This document shows, piece by piece, positions 14,681-21,697 of a DNA stretch of 26,612 nucleotides. Source of the DNA: JANQKX01 sp039028695 (GTDB taxonomy: Bacteria > Pseudomonadota > Alphaproteobacteria > Kiloniellales > Kiloniellaceae). The DNA lies in contig JBCCHN010000066.1 of the NCBI GenBank assembly GCA_039028695.1, positions 1-26,612 on the forward strand. Direction: 5' to 3'. Each line of letters opens with the position of its first letter. Position 1 is the stretch's first letter. The position numbers and the translations under genes were made by a program. The notes beneath the pieces are model-generated. The model was not told where the DNA came from and made no database searches. It saw only the letters and a program-made list of their open reading frames with translations.

Positions 14681-15304
14681 ATGACTCAGCTTCGCGTTTA
14701 CTTGCAGATCGATAGACTGCAGCCGCAGTTCGCGGCCTATATGTCCACGCCCACCCGGGCGCGGGGCTATCCCCCCATCGAGGGGGACACCAGCCTCTTC
14801 GTCGAGGTGGCGCCGGCGCTGGCCATTCACCGCATCGCCGATTTGGCCCTAAAAGCCTATCCGGAGCTGGAGCCGGGGGTGCTCTTTACCGAAAGGCAAT
14901 TCGGCCTCTTGGAGCTGCATGCCCAAGATGCCGACAAGATCGCCAGCGCGGGCCAGGTGATCTTAAAGGGGATCGGCGCTAAGGCCGACTCTCAACTTGT
15001 CCCCAAAACCCTTTTTGCCGATATCATCGACGACCTGTCGGACCAGCACGCCATCATCTTGAACCGCACCCGCGAGGCTTCCATGATCCTGCCGGGTCAA
15101 GCGCTGCTGCTCTACGAAGTGGAGCCGGCCCTCTTCGCTGCCCTGGCCGCCAACGAGGCGGAAAAGGTGGCACCCGAGGCGACCTTGGTCAGCGTCCAAA
15201 TGATCGGCGCCACGGGCCGCATCTTCCTGGCCGGCAAATCCGACGACCTGGCCCGCGCGAAAGCCCGCATCGACGAAGTGCTCGCCGAGTTGGCGGGGGC
15301 ATAG
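14681..15304 (+). CDS. BMC-T shell protein, circularly permuted tandem (second copy)
   Basis: This 207-residue paralogue of the BMC-T at 12932-13537 keeps the same two-domain permuted layout: VEVAPALAIHRIADLALKAY and ERQFGLLELH in the first domain, and LLLYEVEPALFAALAANEAEK with MIGATGRIFLAG in the second. In the mycobacterial RMM shell two related BMC-T proteins flank the BMC-H and BMC-P genes, one double-ringed and one forming linear strips; which copy corresponds to which cannot be decided by eye. The ribosome site is weak and ATG 14681 is preceded by an in-frame GTG at 14678. It is the last gene of the operon. Confidence 0.9.
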   Translation: MTQLRVYLQIDRLQPQFAAYMSTPTRARGYPPIEGDTSLFVEVAPALAIHRIADLALKAYPELEPGVLFTERQFGLLELHAQDADKIASAGQVILKGIGAKADSQLVPKTLFADIIDDLSDQHAIILNRTREASMILPGQALLLYEVEPALFAALAANEAEKVAPEATLVSVQMIGATGRIFLAGKSDDLARAKARIDEVLAELAGA

Positions 15305-15340
15305 GCGGGAATGTTCTGTTAGAGGCGAAGTCCCGCGCTA

Positions 15341-15375
15341 AGGCAGACTCGAAAATGCAGACCGCCTGTTTTTTT
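15341..15375 (+). terminator. Weak candidate terminator of the core operon
   Basis: AGGC (15341-15344) can pair with GCCT (15364-15367) and is followed by seven T residues (15369-15375). A 6-bp GCGGGA/TCCCGC repeat (15305-15310, 15331-15336) lies just upstream. The stems are short, so this is a tentative call. Confidence 0.35.
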
Positions 15376-15574
15376 GATAGAGATTTTCAATCCATTGCCT
15401 AATGGCCGATATCCTAGACAATTGTAATTTTCTTGATTGGTGAGATCATCTGTCGGTTGGAAGTGGGACCGGTGGCTAGGGCGAATTGTTACCGACCCTT
15501 AAAGAAAATATGGAATTAGCAGAAGGGTCAATTTGCACTTGCAGTTGTGTTAGGTTGACCGCTATCCTCAAAGC

Positions 15575-16243
15575 ATGAATCACTCCGTCCTTTTAGACCT
15601 CGACGGCACTCTCATCGATTCCTACCCGGGTATTTTGGCAAGCTGCAATGCAGCTCTGCGCGCGCTCGGGCATCAACCTGACGCAAAGCTCGATGTAAGG
15701 CATGCCATCGGGCCTCCGATCGAAGATGTTATGCAATTTTTGCTACAGCCTTATAGTGACAATAGGGTCGGTGAAGCGATTATCGCCTATCGCCAACACT
15801 ACGGTGAACGCGGATACCTTCAAAGCGTCCCTTATCCGGGAATTGGTCGATCACTTAACAAAATGAAGCAGGCTGGGTTGCGAATTTATCTCGCAACATC
15901 CAAGAGAGTGAATTTCGCGGAGCGCATTCTTGACCGTCTAAAATTCACTCCATACTTCGATGGAATCGAGGGTTCAATCCCCAGCGGCGAGCTGGATCAC
16001 AAGCCTGAATTACTCGAATATGTAACCTCAAAATATGGTCTTTCGCCGGCCCACAGTGTGATGGTTGGGGATCGACATCATGACGTTTCCGGAGCCCATA
16101 AAGTAGGGATGCGCTGCATTGGAGTGTGCTGGGGGTATGGCACCAGAGAGGAACTTGAAACCGCCGGGGCTGATCAATTGGTGGATTTCCCCGAACACCT
16201 AACCGGCAAAGTCCTCTCGATGTTCAATGAGAGCGCCTATTAG
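15575..16243 (+). CDS. HAD-superfamily phosphatase, phosphoglycolate phosphatase-like
   Basis: The 222-residue protein has all four HAD motifs: DLDGT (D8 nucleophile, D10 acid/base), T108/S109 in LATSK, K143 in HKPE, and GDRHHD with D166 and D170. The cap region with IGPPIEDVMQ places it in the Gph/5'-nucleotidase-like subgroup. The substrate is unknown. It is monocistronic, no ribosome site is obvious, and its codon use is less GC-biased than the microcompartment genes, which may mean a different origin. A 6-bp GGACAC/GTGTCC hairpin (16248-16265) follows the stop, without a U-run. Confidence 0.88.
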   Translation: MNHSVLLDLDGTLIDSYPGILASCNAALRALGHQPDAKLDVRHAIGPPIEDVMQFLLQPYSDNRVGEAIIAYRQHYGERGYLQSVPYPGIGRSLNKMKQAGLRIYLATSKRVNFAERILDRLKFTPYFDGIEGSIPSGELDHKPELLEYVTSKYGLSPAHSVMVGDRHHDVSGAHKVGMRCIGVCWGYGTREELETAGADQLVDFPEHLTGKVLSMFNESAY

Positions 16244-16247
16244 GCTA

Positions 16248-16265
16248 GGACACAGCAATGTGTCC
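16248..16265 (+). other. Short hairpin after the HAD gene
   Basis: GGACAC and GTGTCC form a 6-bp stem with a 6-nt loop, four bases after the stop. There is no T-run, so termination is not shown. Confidence 0.35.
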
Positions 16266-16409
16266 GCTATTGGAAGCATGAAATGTGCAGTTCCAAAAAT
16301 GTATAAATTGTGGCTTCCTTTGACGTACCAATCTTAAAACGCTGTCTGATGGAAACTGACAACCCCATTTTGGGGCGTTATTAACATTCTCATGGGCAGC
16401 TGGTGCTTT

Positions 16410-16462
16410 TGGGCTTTCATTTTCCTGTCGATTCCAACGACACCGAGAGGCCTGAAAGCCCA
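16410..16462. repeat. 53-nt nested inverted repeat downstream of the RTX gene
   Basis: The outer arms TGGGCTTTCA (16410-16419) and TGAAAGCCCA (16453-16462) are a perfect 10-bp inverted repeat. Inside them TGTCG (16426-16430) and CGACA (16438-16442) form a second stem around a 7-nt loop. The RTX gene ends 19 bp away on the minus strand. Either strand could fold into a long hairpin; it may protect the 3' end of the RTX mRNA or be a small mobile or REP-like element. There is no T-run. Confidence 0.6.
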
Positions 16463-16480
16463 TAGCAATCGAAACCTTTG

Positions 16481-17650
16481 CTAAACCAGGAAATCGTTGT
16501 TGTTCAACTCTGCTTTGAGCACGCCCTCGATGGTGACGCTGTTACCGTCGCCCAAGTCAATGACCGCATTCGCACCCACATCGGTCGTGGCATTGAGCAC
16601 TGCGGCAGCATTGGCAAAGTTATAGGCACTCACGTCGATCACATCTTCCGAAGAGATAAAGTCGGTGATCTTGTCCCTGCCGGTATTTAGGTCGAAGACG
16701 AAACCGTCCTGGCCGCCGCCGCCCGTTAGGGTATCGTTGTGCAGGCCACCGTCTAGGACGTCATCTCCTAAGCCACCGTCCAGTTTATCTTTCGCGCCTT
16801 GTCCGTCCAGGACATCGTCACCGGTTCCACCAAGCATGAGATCCTGGCCGCTGCCGCCCGACATGGTGTCGGCGCCACCGTTGCCCCTCAGACTATCGGC
16901 CCCGCTATTGCCAAAGATTGTATCATCCGAATTACCGCCGCGAATCTCATCGTCGCCCTCGGCGCCAATAAGTGTGTCGGTGCCTTCATCGCCGCGGATC
17001 GTATCGTTACCAGCGCCCCCGTCGATCATGTCGTTGCCGGTTTGGCCCATGATGGTGTCATTGCCATCGCCCCCATTCACCTGGTCATCGCCGTCGCCCG
17101 CCCTAATTTGATCGGCCCCGCGATCTCCATTGATCGTATCGATCCCGCTGCCGCCGGCGATCACATCTGCGCTTTTGCCGCCAGAGATTATATCGTCCCC
17201 TTTTCCCCCGGATAAGTTATCTCTGCCATTGTTGCCATGAATGGTATCGTTGCCCCGGAAGCCGTCCACCGTGTCGTCGAATTTACTCCCGATGATCTCA
17301 TCATCCCTCGACAAAAGGCTGGATAGGGACCCAAAAGAGACAAAGGCATCCACGTTCAGATCTTCCGCCGTCTTGTCGATACCGCGCCAGGTAATGAAGT
17401 TCTCACCCGGATCTGATGGATCGAAAATATCGACCTTTTTCAGGACCTGGTTACTTCCACCCACATTCAATTCGCTGATCGAGGCCAGACGACTGCTGTC
17501 GATCGCGCTATCCCCTTCTTTGAGGTAGAACCGGTCGTCGTTCACTGTGCGGTCTTCGATGGCCAGGTTGGAAAGCGGCTCTTCCGCCGTCAGAAAATTG
17601 TTTTCCGTGTTAAAATTCAGTGCGATCGTTTTTGCGACGAGCTTGGACAT
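16481..17650 (-). CDS. RTX calcium-binding repeat protein, predicted type I secreted
   Basis: The 389-residue acidic protein has an N-terminal region (1-120) with no recognised enzyme domain, then about 22 consecutive nonapeptides of the GGxGxDxLx type (residues 121-318). These form calcium-filled parallel beta-rolls in secreted proteins. The remainder (TGRDKITDFISSEDVIDVSAYNF, ending in NNNDFLV) resembles the C-terminal secretion region of type I substrates. The start is supported by GGGAG about eight bases upstream. No ABC/MFP/TolC secretion genes are in the window, so it must use an exporter encoded elsewhere. The run of repeats is unusually complete for so short a protein. Confidence 0.92.
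   Translation of the reverse strand: MSKLVAKTIALNFNTENNFLTAEEPLSNLAIEDRTVNDDRFYLKEGDSAIDSSRLASISELNVGGSNQVLKKVDIFDPSDPGENFITWRGIDKTAEDLNVDAFVSFGSLSSLLSRDDEIIGSKFDDTVDGFRGNDTIHGNNGRDNLSGGKGDDIISGGKSADVIAGGSGIDTINGDRGADQIRAGDGDDQVNGGDGNDTIMGQTGNDMIDGGAGNDTIRGDEGTDTLIGAEGDDEIRGGNSDDTIFGNSGADSLRGNGGADTMSGGSGQDLMLGGTGDDVLDGQGAKDKLDGGLGDDVLDGGLHNDTLTGGGGQDGFVFDLNTGRDKITDFISSEDVIDVSAYNFANAAAVLNATTDVGANAVIDLGDGNSVTIEGVLKAELNNNDFLV
16697..17290 (-). repeat. RTX repeat-coding tract, 27-bp period
   Basis: The DNA for residues 121-318 of the RTX protein repeats with a 27-bp period (about 22 units) at the protein level, while the nucleotide sequence is diverged between units. It is a coding repeat, not a CRISPR or satellite. 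Confidence 0.85.
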
Positions 17651-18024
17651 TATAGGCTCCCAGAAGGCTTATCTATGGCGTGACAGCCTCAACTTAGGCG
17701 TTTTTTTGTATTTCTAAAAGTAAAATCTTATCGCGAAAACGATCGAAGGCGCCTTTCAAAGCAATCATGGCCAATTCTCTATGATTCCATCAAATGTTCA
17801 GTATTTTTCACGCAGGCAAGACAAAGATTCAGAACCCACATCTTGTGACTTCTTTGAGGCGCCGGTCGTACCGTTTCAGCCGCCGGAAACTGATCAACCT
17901 CATGATGGGAGTCTTTTCGGAATATTCGCCAGAATATTTTAGGCAAAAAAAGCAGGTACCACAGGATAGCGATTTTCGATTTAAGAGCCGGCATACTGAT
18001 GAGGGGAAGATCACCCCCTTCACC
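17651..18024. other. AT-rich intergenic region upstream of the RTX gene
   Basis: This 374-bp stretch is markedly more AT-rich than its surroundings and should hold the RTX promoter, read on the minus strand. Small open frames on both strands (for example 17794-18039 plus and 17829-18023 minus) have no ribosome site and basic, unstructured products, so I do not call them genes. AATATT occurs twice close together (17921-17938). I see nothing else. Confidence 0.5.
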
Positions 18025-18402
18025 TCAGTCGACGCTTAAGGCAAAGGTCTCAATCACGCTGGGATGAAGCACATTGGCATGCAGAGCCAGAAGGACTATT
18101 TGGGCATCCAAAGAATCGCCGGCTTCCAGTGCGGCGGCAATCCGATTTTCTACAGCCTCAGTCAAGGCCAACGAATTATACTCGGTGAATTCTCGCGCAC
18201 CAAAAAGGCAGTAACCGAGCAGTTCCGCCGCAGCCGCTTCGCCAGCCGGGTCTCGCCCCATGCCCGCATCCGCCAGAAGTTTCAGGACGGCGAGCTTTAC
18301 CGCCTCCGGCACGACCCAAGGAGAAAGACTCACGCCGAGCAGCGCTTGATCCAGGCGTTTCAGGTCTTTCGACCGCCCAAATATGCCAAAAATTCCGAGC
18401 AT
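18025..18402 (-). CDS. Small all-helical hypothetical protein
   Basis: I do not recognise the family. The 125 residues (MLGIFGIFGRSKDLKRLDQALL, then Ala/Leu-rich helices) predict an all-alpha soluble protein without signal peptide, membrane segment or catalytic motif. The composition is ordered and the third-position bias is that of a real gene. No good Shine-Dalgarno precedes the ATG. It lies between the RTX gene and a GlxA-type regulator, all on the minus strand, with gaps too wide to claim an operon. Confidence 0.65.
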   Translation of the reverse strand: MLGIFGIFGRSKDLKRLDQALLGVSLSPWVVPEAVKLAVLKLLADAGMGRDPAGEAAAAELLGYCLFGAREFTEYNSLALTEAVENRIAAALEAGDSLDAQIVLLALHANVLHPSVIETFALSVD

Positions 18403-18483
18403 GGGTCAGCGGTTACTGAAGCACGTTTCGTTCATAGTGAATCCTTTGATGGGACTTAGCAAGACAAGGGCTAGGCACGGTCC

Positions 18484-18510
18484 GCAGCTCGATGCGGCGC
18501 ATCGCTCTGC
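18484..18510. other. Strong hairpin between two minus-strand genes
   Basis: CGATGCG-G-CGCATCG (18490-18504) is a perfect 7-bp dyad, extended after a CT/CT internal loop by GCAG (18484-18487) and CTGC (18507-18510). It lies 44 bp beyond the stop of the GlxA-type regulator gene on the minus strand. No U-run follows on either strand, so it is either an mRNA 3'-end stabiliser or a Rho-dependent termination context rather than a classic terminator. Confidence 0.5.
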
Positions 18511-18553
18511 AAAACAGACCTTCCCAAAGCCCAAAAATGCCCCGTCAAACGGA

Positions 18554-19606
18554 TCAATACGACCGAACAGTGCGCTCGCTCATGCGAAATCTTTGGCGAT
18601 AGTCGCTGGGGGTGACGTTAAGCCGGCGCATGAAGGCACGACGCATGCGCTCTTCGTCTTTGAAGCCGCATTGGCGTGCCACCGTCTTGACCCTTTTATC
18701 GGTCGTCTCCAAGAGGTTGCGCGCCGCTTCCATCCTTATCGCTTCAACGGCCTTGGCCGGTGTCATGCCCATGGTCGTGCGATAAAGACGGTGAAAGCTG
18801 CGCGAACTCATCATGGCCACTTCGGCGAGGCGAACGGTACGCAGGTCATGGCCCAGATTTTCGCCAATCCAATCGTGCAGAGCCTGGAACCGGCCGGAGC
18901 GGTCCAATTTTTGCCGCTTGAGAGCCGGGCTGAACTGAGATTGGCCACCGGGCCTTACCATATAGGTGACCAGGCCTTGTGCTAAGTCGAGCGCGGCTTC
19001 GGGGCCCAGGTCTTCGGCCACCATGGCGAGGGCCATGTCCGTTCCGGCGGAAACCCCCGCCGATGTCCAGATTGGCCCGTCCTTGATGTAAATGGGGTCG
19101 GGCTCGACCCGTACCTTGGGAAAGCCTTGCGCCAGGTCCGAGCAATCCTGCCAGTGGGTGGCGGCGCGGCGTCCATCCAACAGACCCGCCGCGGCCAAAA
19201 TCAAGGCGCCTGAGCAGACCGAGCAGATCCGTTGGGCACGGGCGGCAAGGCGGGCGATGTCATGGGTGAACTTGCGATCTTCCATGACCGCGTTGGCACC
19301 GTTTCCCCCCACGACGACCAGGGTATGAATGTCCCGCTTTAGCCACGACTGCATCGGCTCGGTGTCGATGGATACAACCGTATCGGTCTGAATTCGTCCG
19401 CCGGCAACAGAGGCAATCGCGGTCTGGTAGGCAAGAGGGCCCCCACCCCCCTCGTGCCGGGCGCCGGCAAATACTTGCAATGGCCCGGCCAAATCGAGCA
19501 ACACGATGTCCGGATAGATGATAAAGACGACCTGCAGGGGTGCGGGAGCGGATCCCGATGAAGAGTTGGATTGGGACGTGAGATTTTTGGCAGGAATTGA
19601 GGTCAT
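18554..19606 (-). CDS. GlxA/FtrA-type transcriptional regulator (DJ-1 domain plus AraC HTH)
   Basis: This 350-residue regulator joins an N-terminal DJ-1/PfpI domain (about 23-215, with LLDLAGPLQVFAGA and the elbow cysteine in CSVCSGALILAAAGLLDGRRATHW-like sequence) to a C-terminal AraC double helix-turn-helix (about 240-345, with SSRSFHRLYRTTMGMTPAKAVE and CGFKDEERMRRAFMRRLNVTP). Such regulators sense small metabolites through the DJ-1 part. It is divergent from a stand-alone DJ-1/PfpI protein, which may be its target or functional partner. A TTGGCA-N4-TGCCAA palindrome sits two bases upstream of the start codon, where a ribosome site would be expected. Confidence 0.92.
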   Translation of the reverse strand: MTSIPAKNLTSQSNSSSGSAPAPLQVVFIIYPDIVLLDLAGPLQVFAGARHEGGGGPLAYQTAIASVAGGRIQTDTVVSIDTEPMQSWLKRDIHTLVVVGGNGANAVMEDRKFTHDIARLAARAQRICSVCSGALILAAAGLLDGRRAATHWQDCSDLAQGFPKVRVEPDPIYIKDGPIWTSAGVSAGTDMALAMVAEDLGPEAALDLAQGLVTYMVRPGGQSQFSPALKRQKLDRSGRFQALHDWIGENLGHDLRTVRLAEVAMMSSRSFHRLYRTTMGMTPAKAVEAIRMEAARNLLETTDKRVKTVARQCGFKDEERMRRAFMRRLNVTPSDYRQRFRMSERTVRSY

Positions 19607-19607
19607 A

Positions 19608-19623
19608 TTGGCATTTTTGCCAA
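19608..19623. promoter_or_regulatory. TTGGCA-TTTT-TGCCAA palindrome at the divergent promoter
   Basis: A perfect 6-bp dyad with a 4-nt spacer abuts the start of the GlxA-type gene; a further TTGCCAA half-site lies at 19677-19683, 43 bp before the DJ-1/PfpI gene. Candidate operator, or a translation-blocking hairpin on the regulator mRNA. Confidence 0.45.
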
Positions 19624-19720
19624 ACCCGGCGGCGTTAGTCTAGGGGCGTCAGTGAGCGGCCTTGGTCCGGGCGCCGTTGCCAAAACCGCTGACAAGAAAA
19701 CCCGCCACTGGAGTCTCGCA

Positions 19721-20341
19721 ATGAAAAGCCTTGCCGTTTTTATCTTTCCCGAGGTTCAGACCTTGGATTTGTTCGGCCCGTTGGAAATGCTGGGCGCGCT
19801 CCAGCTGGAAAAGAAACTGGCCATTACCATGGTTGCCGAGACGGCCGAGCCGGTTGTCACGCGACACGGTCAAAGAGTGATCCCCGACAAGACGATCCAG
19901 GACGGCAGCGACTATGACATGCTGCTGGTCCCCGGAGGTGACAGCGCCATCCCCGCCGCCGGGCGCACCGGTGTAGGGGACTGGATCGTGGCGACCTGCG
20001 ATAAGGCTGAGCTGGTGATGTCGGTCTGCACCGGCAGCATCCTGCTGGCCATGGTGGGCGTGTTGGACGGGCATAGAGCGACCACCAACAAGATTGATTT
20101 TAAGGACACCATCCACTTGGGGCCGCGCGTGGACTGGGTGGCCCAGGCGCGCTGGGTGCAGGATGGAAAGTTCTTCACTGCCTCGGGCGTGGCCGCCGGG
20201 ATCGACATGAGCCTTGCGGTCGTCGAGCATCTCTGCGATCGGGAAAAGGCGGAATGGCTCGCCGACGGCTGCGAATACGACTGGCACAAGGATCCGGACT
20301 GGGACCCCTTCGCGGTCACAAGCGGGCTGGTTAAAGGTTGA
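19721..20341 (+). CDS. DJ-1/PfpI family protein
   Basis: The 206-residue single-domain protein shows the DJ-1 superfamily core: FPEVQTLDLFGPLEML near the start, LLVPGGDSAIP, and the nucleophile-elbow cysteine in SVCTGSILLAMVGVLDGHRATTN. Relatives include isonitrile hydratase, glyoxalase III and chaperone-like proteins; the exact activity is not decidable here. ATG 19721 is preferred because GGAG lies nine bases upstream and the domain begins immediately; an in-frame GTG at 19652 would add 23 residues with no domain character. It is divergent from the GlxA-type regulator. Confidence 0.88.
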   Translation: MKSLAVFIFPEVQTLDLFGPLEMLGALQLEKKLAITMVAETAEPVVTRHGQRVIPDKTIQDGSDYDMLLVPGGDSAIPAAGRTGVGDWIVATCDKAELVMSVCTGSILLAMVGVLDGHRATTNKIDFKDTIHLGPRVDWVAQARWVQDGKFFTASGVAAGIDMSLAVVEHLCDREKAEWLADGCEYDWHKDPDWDPFAVTSGLVKG

Positions 20342-20367
20342 AAGGTATTCCTGACGACGCCGGGTAA

Positions 20368-20595
20368 AATCAGGGACATAGGATCAAGATTTCAGGGATC
20401 TTCAGTCAAGCGATCAAGGGGGGGCGAGACGTCAATCCACACTCCAGCCTTAAAGAGCATTTCGGCCACCAGGATTTTGGCCTGAAAGTCGCCGTGCTTG
20501 CGGGCGGCACGCTCACGGTGGGTGATAAGGTGCAGGTGGCTTTTACTTCTGAAACCCCATCAGCCAGGACACCCCTACCCACCTCTCAGGCTTAA
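20368..20595 (+). pseudogene. Relic of a MOSC-domain-like protein C-terminus
   Basis: A frame of 75 codons, open from just after a TAA at 20365 and without a plausible start, encodes HFGHQDFGLKVAVLAGGTLT then VGDKVQV before a short Pro/Thr-rich tail and a stop. The pattern of a Gly-aromatic segment, a strand and then a G-G-T-x-x-x-G-D turn is the usual end of MOSC (molybdenum cofactor sulfurase C-terminal) domains. The first two thirds of such a domain are missing, so this looks like a decayed or deleted gene. The identification rests on a short match. Confidence 0.45.
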
Positions 20596-20596
20596 A

Positions 20597-20675
20597 ATTG
20601 TAAACTTTACAATAGCTTGTCCCAGGACAAAAAAGTTCTTGATTTTAAACAGCGTTTAATTATAATAATTAAACG
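20597..20675. promoter_or_regulatory. Three consecutive perfect palindromes upstream of the exported hydrolase
   Basis: ATTGTAAACTTTACAAT (20597-20613, 8-bp arms), TTGTCCCAGGACAA (20617-20630, 6-bp arms) and a 23-nt dyad at 20653-20675 with 11-bp arms CGTTTAATTAT and ATAATTAAACG around a single A. All lie in an AT-rich stretch ending 45 bp before the hydrolase start. They are candidate operators for dimeric regulators and part of the promoter; the third could also form a hairpin in RNA. Confidence 0.6.
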
Positions 20676-20719
20676 ACATTTATTTTCTTTTGGAACGTCT
20701 TTGTGGAGAAGTCTGTGGC

Positions 20720-21697
20720 ATGACGGTGCGGCGCTTGGTCATTGTTCTGGGTGTCCTGCTTGGCGCATGGGTGGCTGTTGCGGACCCGATGATCGGGGTG
20801 GAGGCACCGGGTGCCCGCTTGGACCATCACGGGAACTGGAATCTTCCCCTCCCCACCATGGGCGGTAAGCAAGTTTGGCGGGATCACTACGTGCATGGCG
20901 GTTGGCGGATTCAAGAGAATGTCCTTACGGGGCACTTTCGGCTCTTGGATCCGGACAACTGGCGCCGGGCGTGGGGCCGCTATGAAGACCTGCGCACCCA
21001 CTTTGACGCCATGAAGATCCACCATGATATCGTGCCGGCGAGCGATCATCTGGTCGTACTGCTGCATGGAATGGCCGCGCTGTCCCCTTTTTCTAAAACC
21101 AAAGTGCGCTTGCAAGAAGACGGCTATGACGTGATCGATCCGCGCTATCCCAGTACTCGCGACGGTATCGAGGCCCACGCCGCCGGACTGGCACGACTGC
21201 TGAGCCAGCTGGACGGGACACAACGTGTCTCCTTTGTGACCCATAGCATGGGTGGATTGGTCCTGCGGCGCCTCCTTGCGGATCAGGCGCTGTGGCAAGG
21301 GGATCTAGCACTCGGCGTGGTGATCATGGTGGCCCCACCCCACCAAGGAGCCGCGCTGGCAGAGGTTGTCCACGAACTGCCGGGTTACGATCTTATTTTA
21401 GGGACGGCCGGTAGGCAGCTAATGCCCGAAGCGGCAGCAACGCTCCCGCCACTGTCACAGCCTTTTGTCATCATCGCAGGCGGGCGCGGCGACGGACAGG
21501 GATACAATCCCCTCTTGGAGGGCGACGATGACGGGGTGGTGCGCCTGGCCGAGACCCGCTTGGAAGGCGCCACGCACCGCTATACCGTCCCGGCGCTGCA
21601 CATGACCATCGCCAATGATCCGACCACTCAAGAGATCATTCTGGACCACTTGGGCCGCCATACTACTGTCCTGTCCAAGCAGCGGCCCGATCCTTGA
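20720..21697 (+). CDS. Exported alpha/beta-hydrolase, lipase/esterase-like
   Basis: The 325-residue protein starts with a Sec signal (VRRLVIVLGVLLGAWVAVADP) and has the alpha/beta-hydrolase marks of a triacylglycerol lipase or PGAP1-like esterase: LVVLLHGMAAL for the oxyanion hole and the nucleophile elbow THSMGG with Ser176. The C-terminal PALHMTIAND may supply the catalytic His. It should act in the periplasm or outside. ATG 20720 is chosen over TTG 20690 because GGAGAA lies ten bases upstream and the signal peptide then begins normally. Its 3' end overlaps the convergent LysR gene by 35 bp. Three palindromes precede it. Confidence 0.87.
   Translation: MTVRRLVIVLGVLLGAWVAVADPMIGVEAPGARLDHHGNWNLPLPTMGGKQVWRDHYVHGGWRIQENVLTGHFRLLDPDNWRRAWGRYEDLRTHFDAMKIHHDIVPASDHLVVLLHGMAALSPFSKTKVRLQEDGYDVIDPRYPSTRDGIEAHAAGLARLLSQLDGTQRVSFVTHSMGGLVLRRLLADQALWQGDLALGVVIMVAPPHQGAALAEVVHELPGYDLILGTAGRQLMPEAAATLPPLSQPFVIIAGGRGDGQGYNPLLEGDDDGVVRLAETRLEGATHRYTVPALHMTIANDPTTQEIILDHLGRHTTVLSKQRPDP

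Noticed and set aside
8780..15304. Ethanolamine (Eut) or propanediol (Pdu) microcompartment
   Set aside because: No EutBC, PduCDE, reactivase or adenosyltransferase genes. The kinase plus PLP enzyme point to the phosphate-elimination route instead.
16697..17290. Regularly spaced repeat possibly suggesting CRISPR
   Set aside because: The 27-bp period encodes RTX nonapeptides in frame, and nucleotide identity between units is low.
17779..18039. Small overlapping open frames on both strands upstream of the RTX gene
   Set aside because: They overlap each other, lack ribosome sites and have no coding bias.
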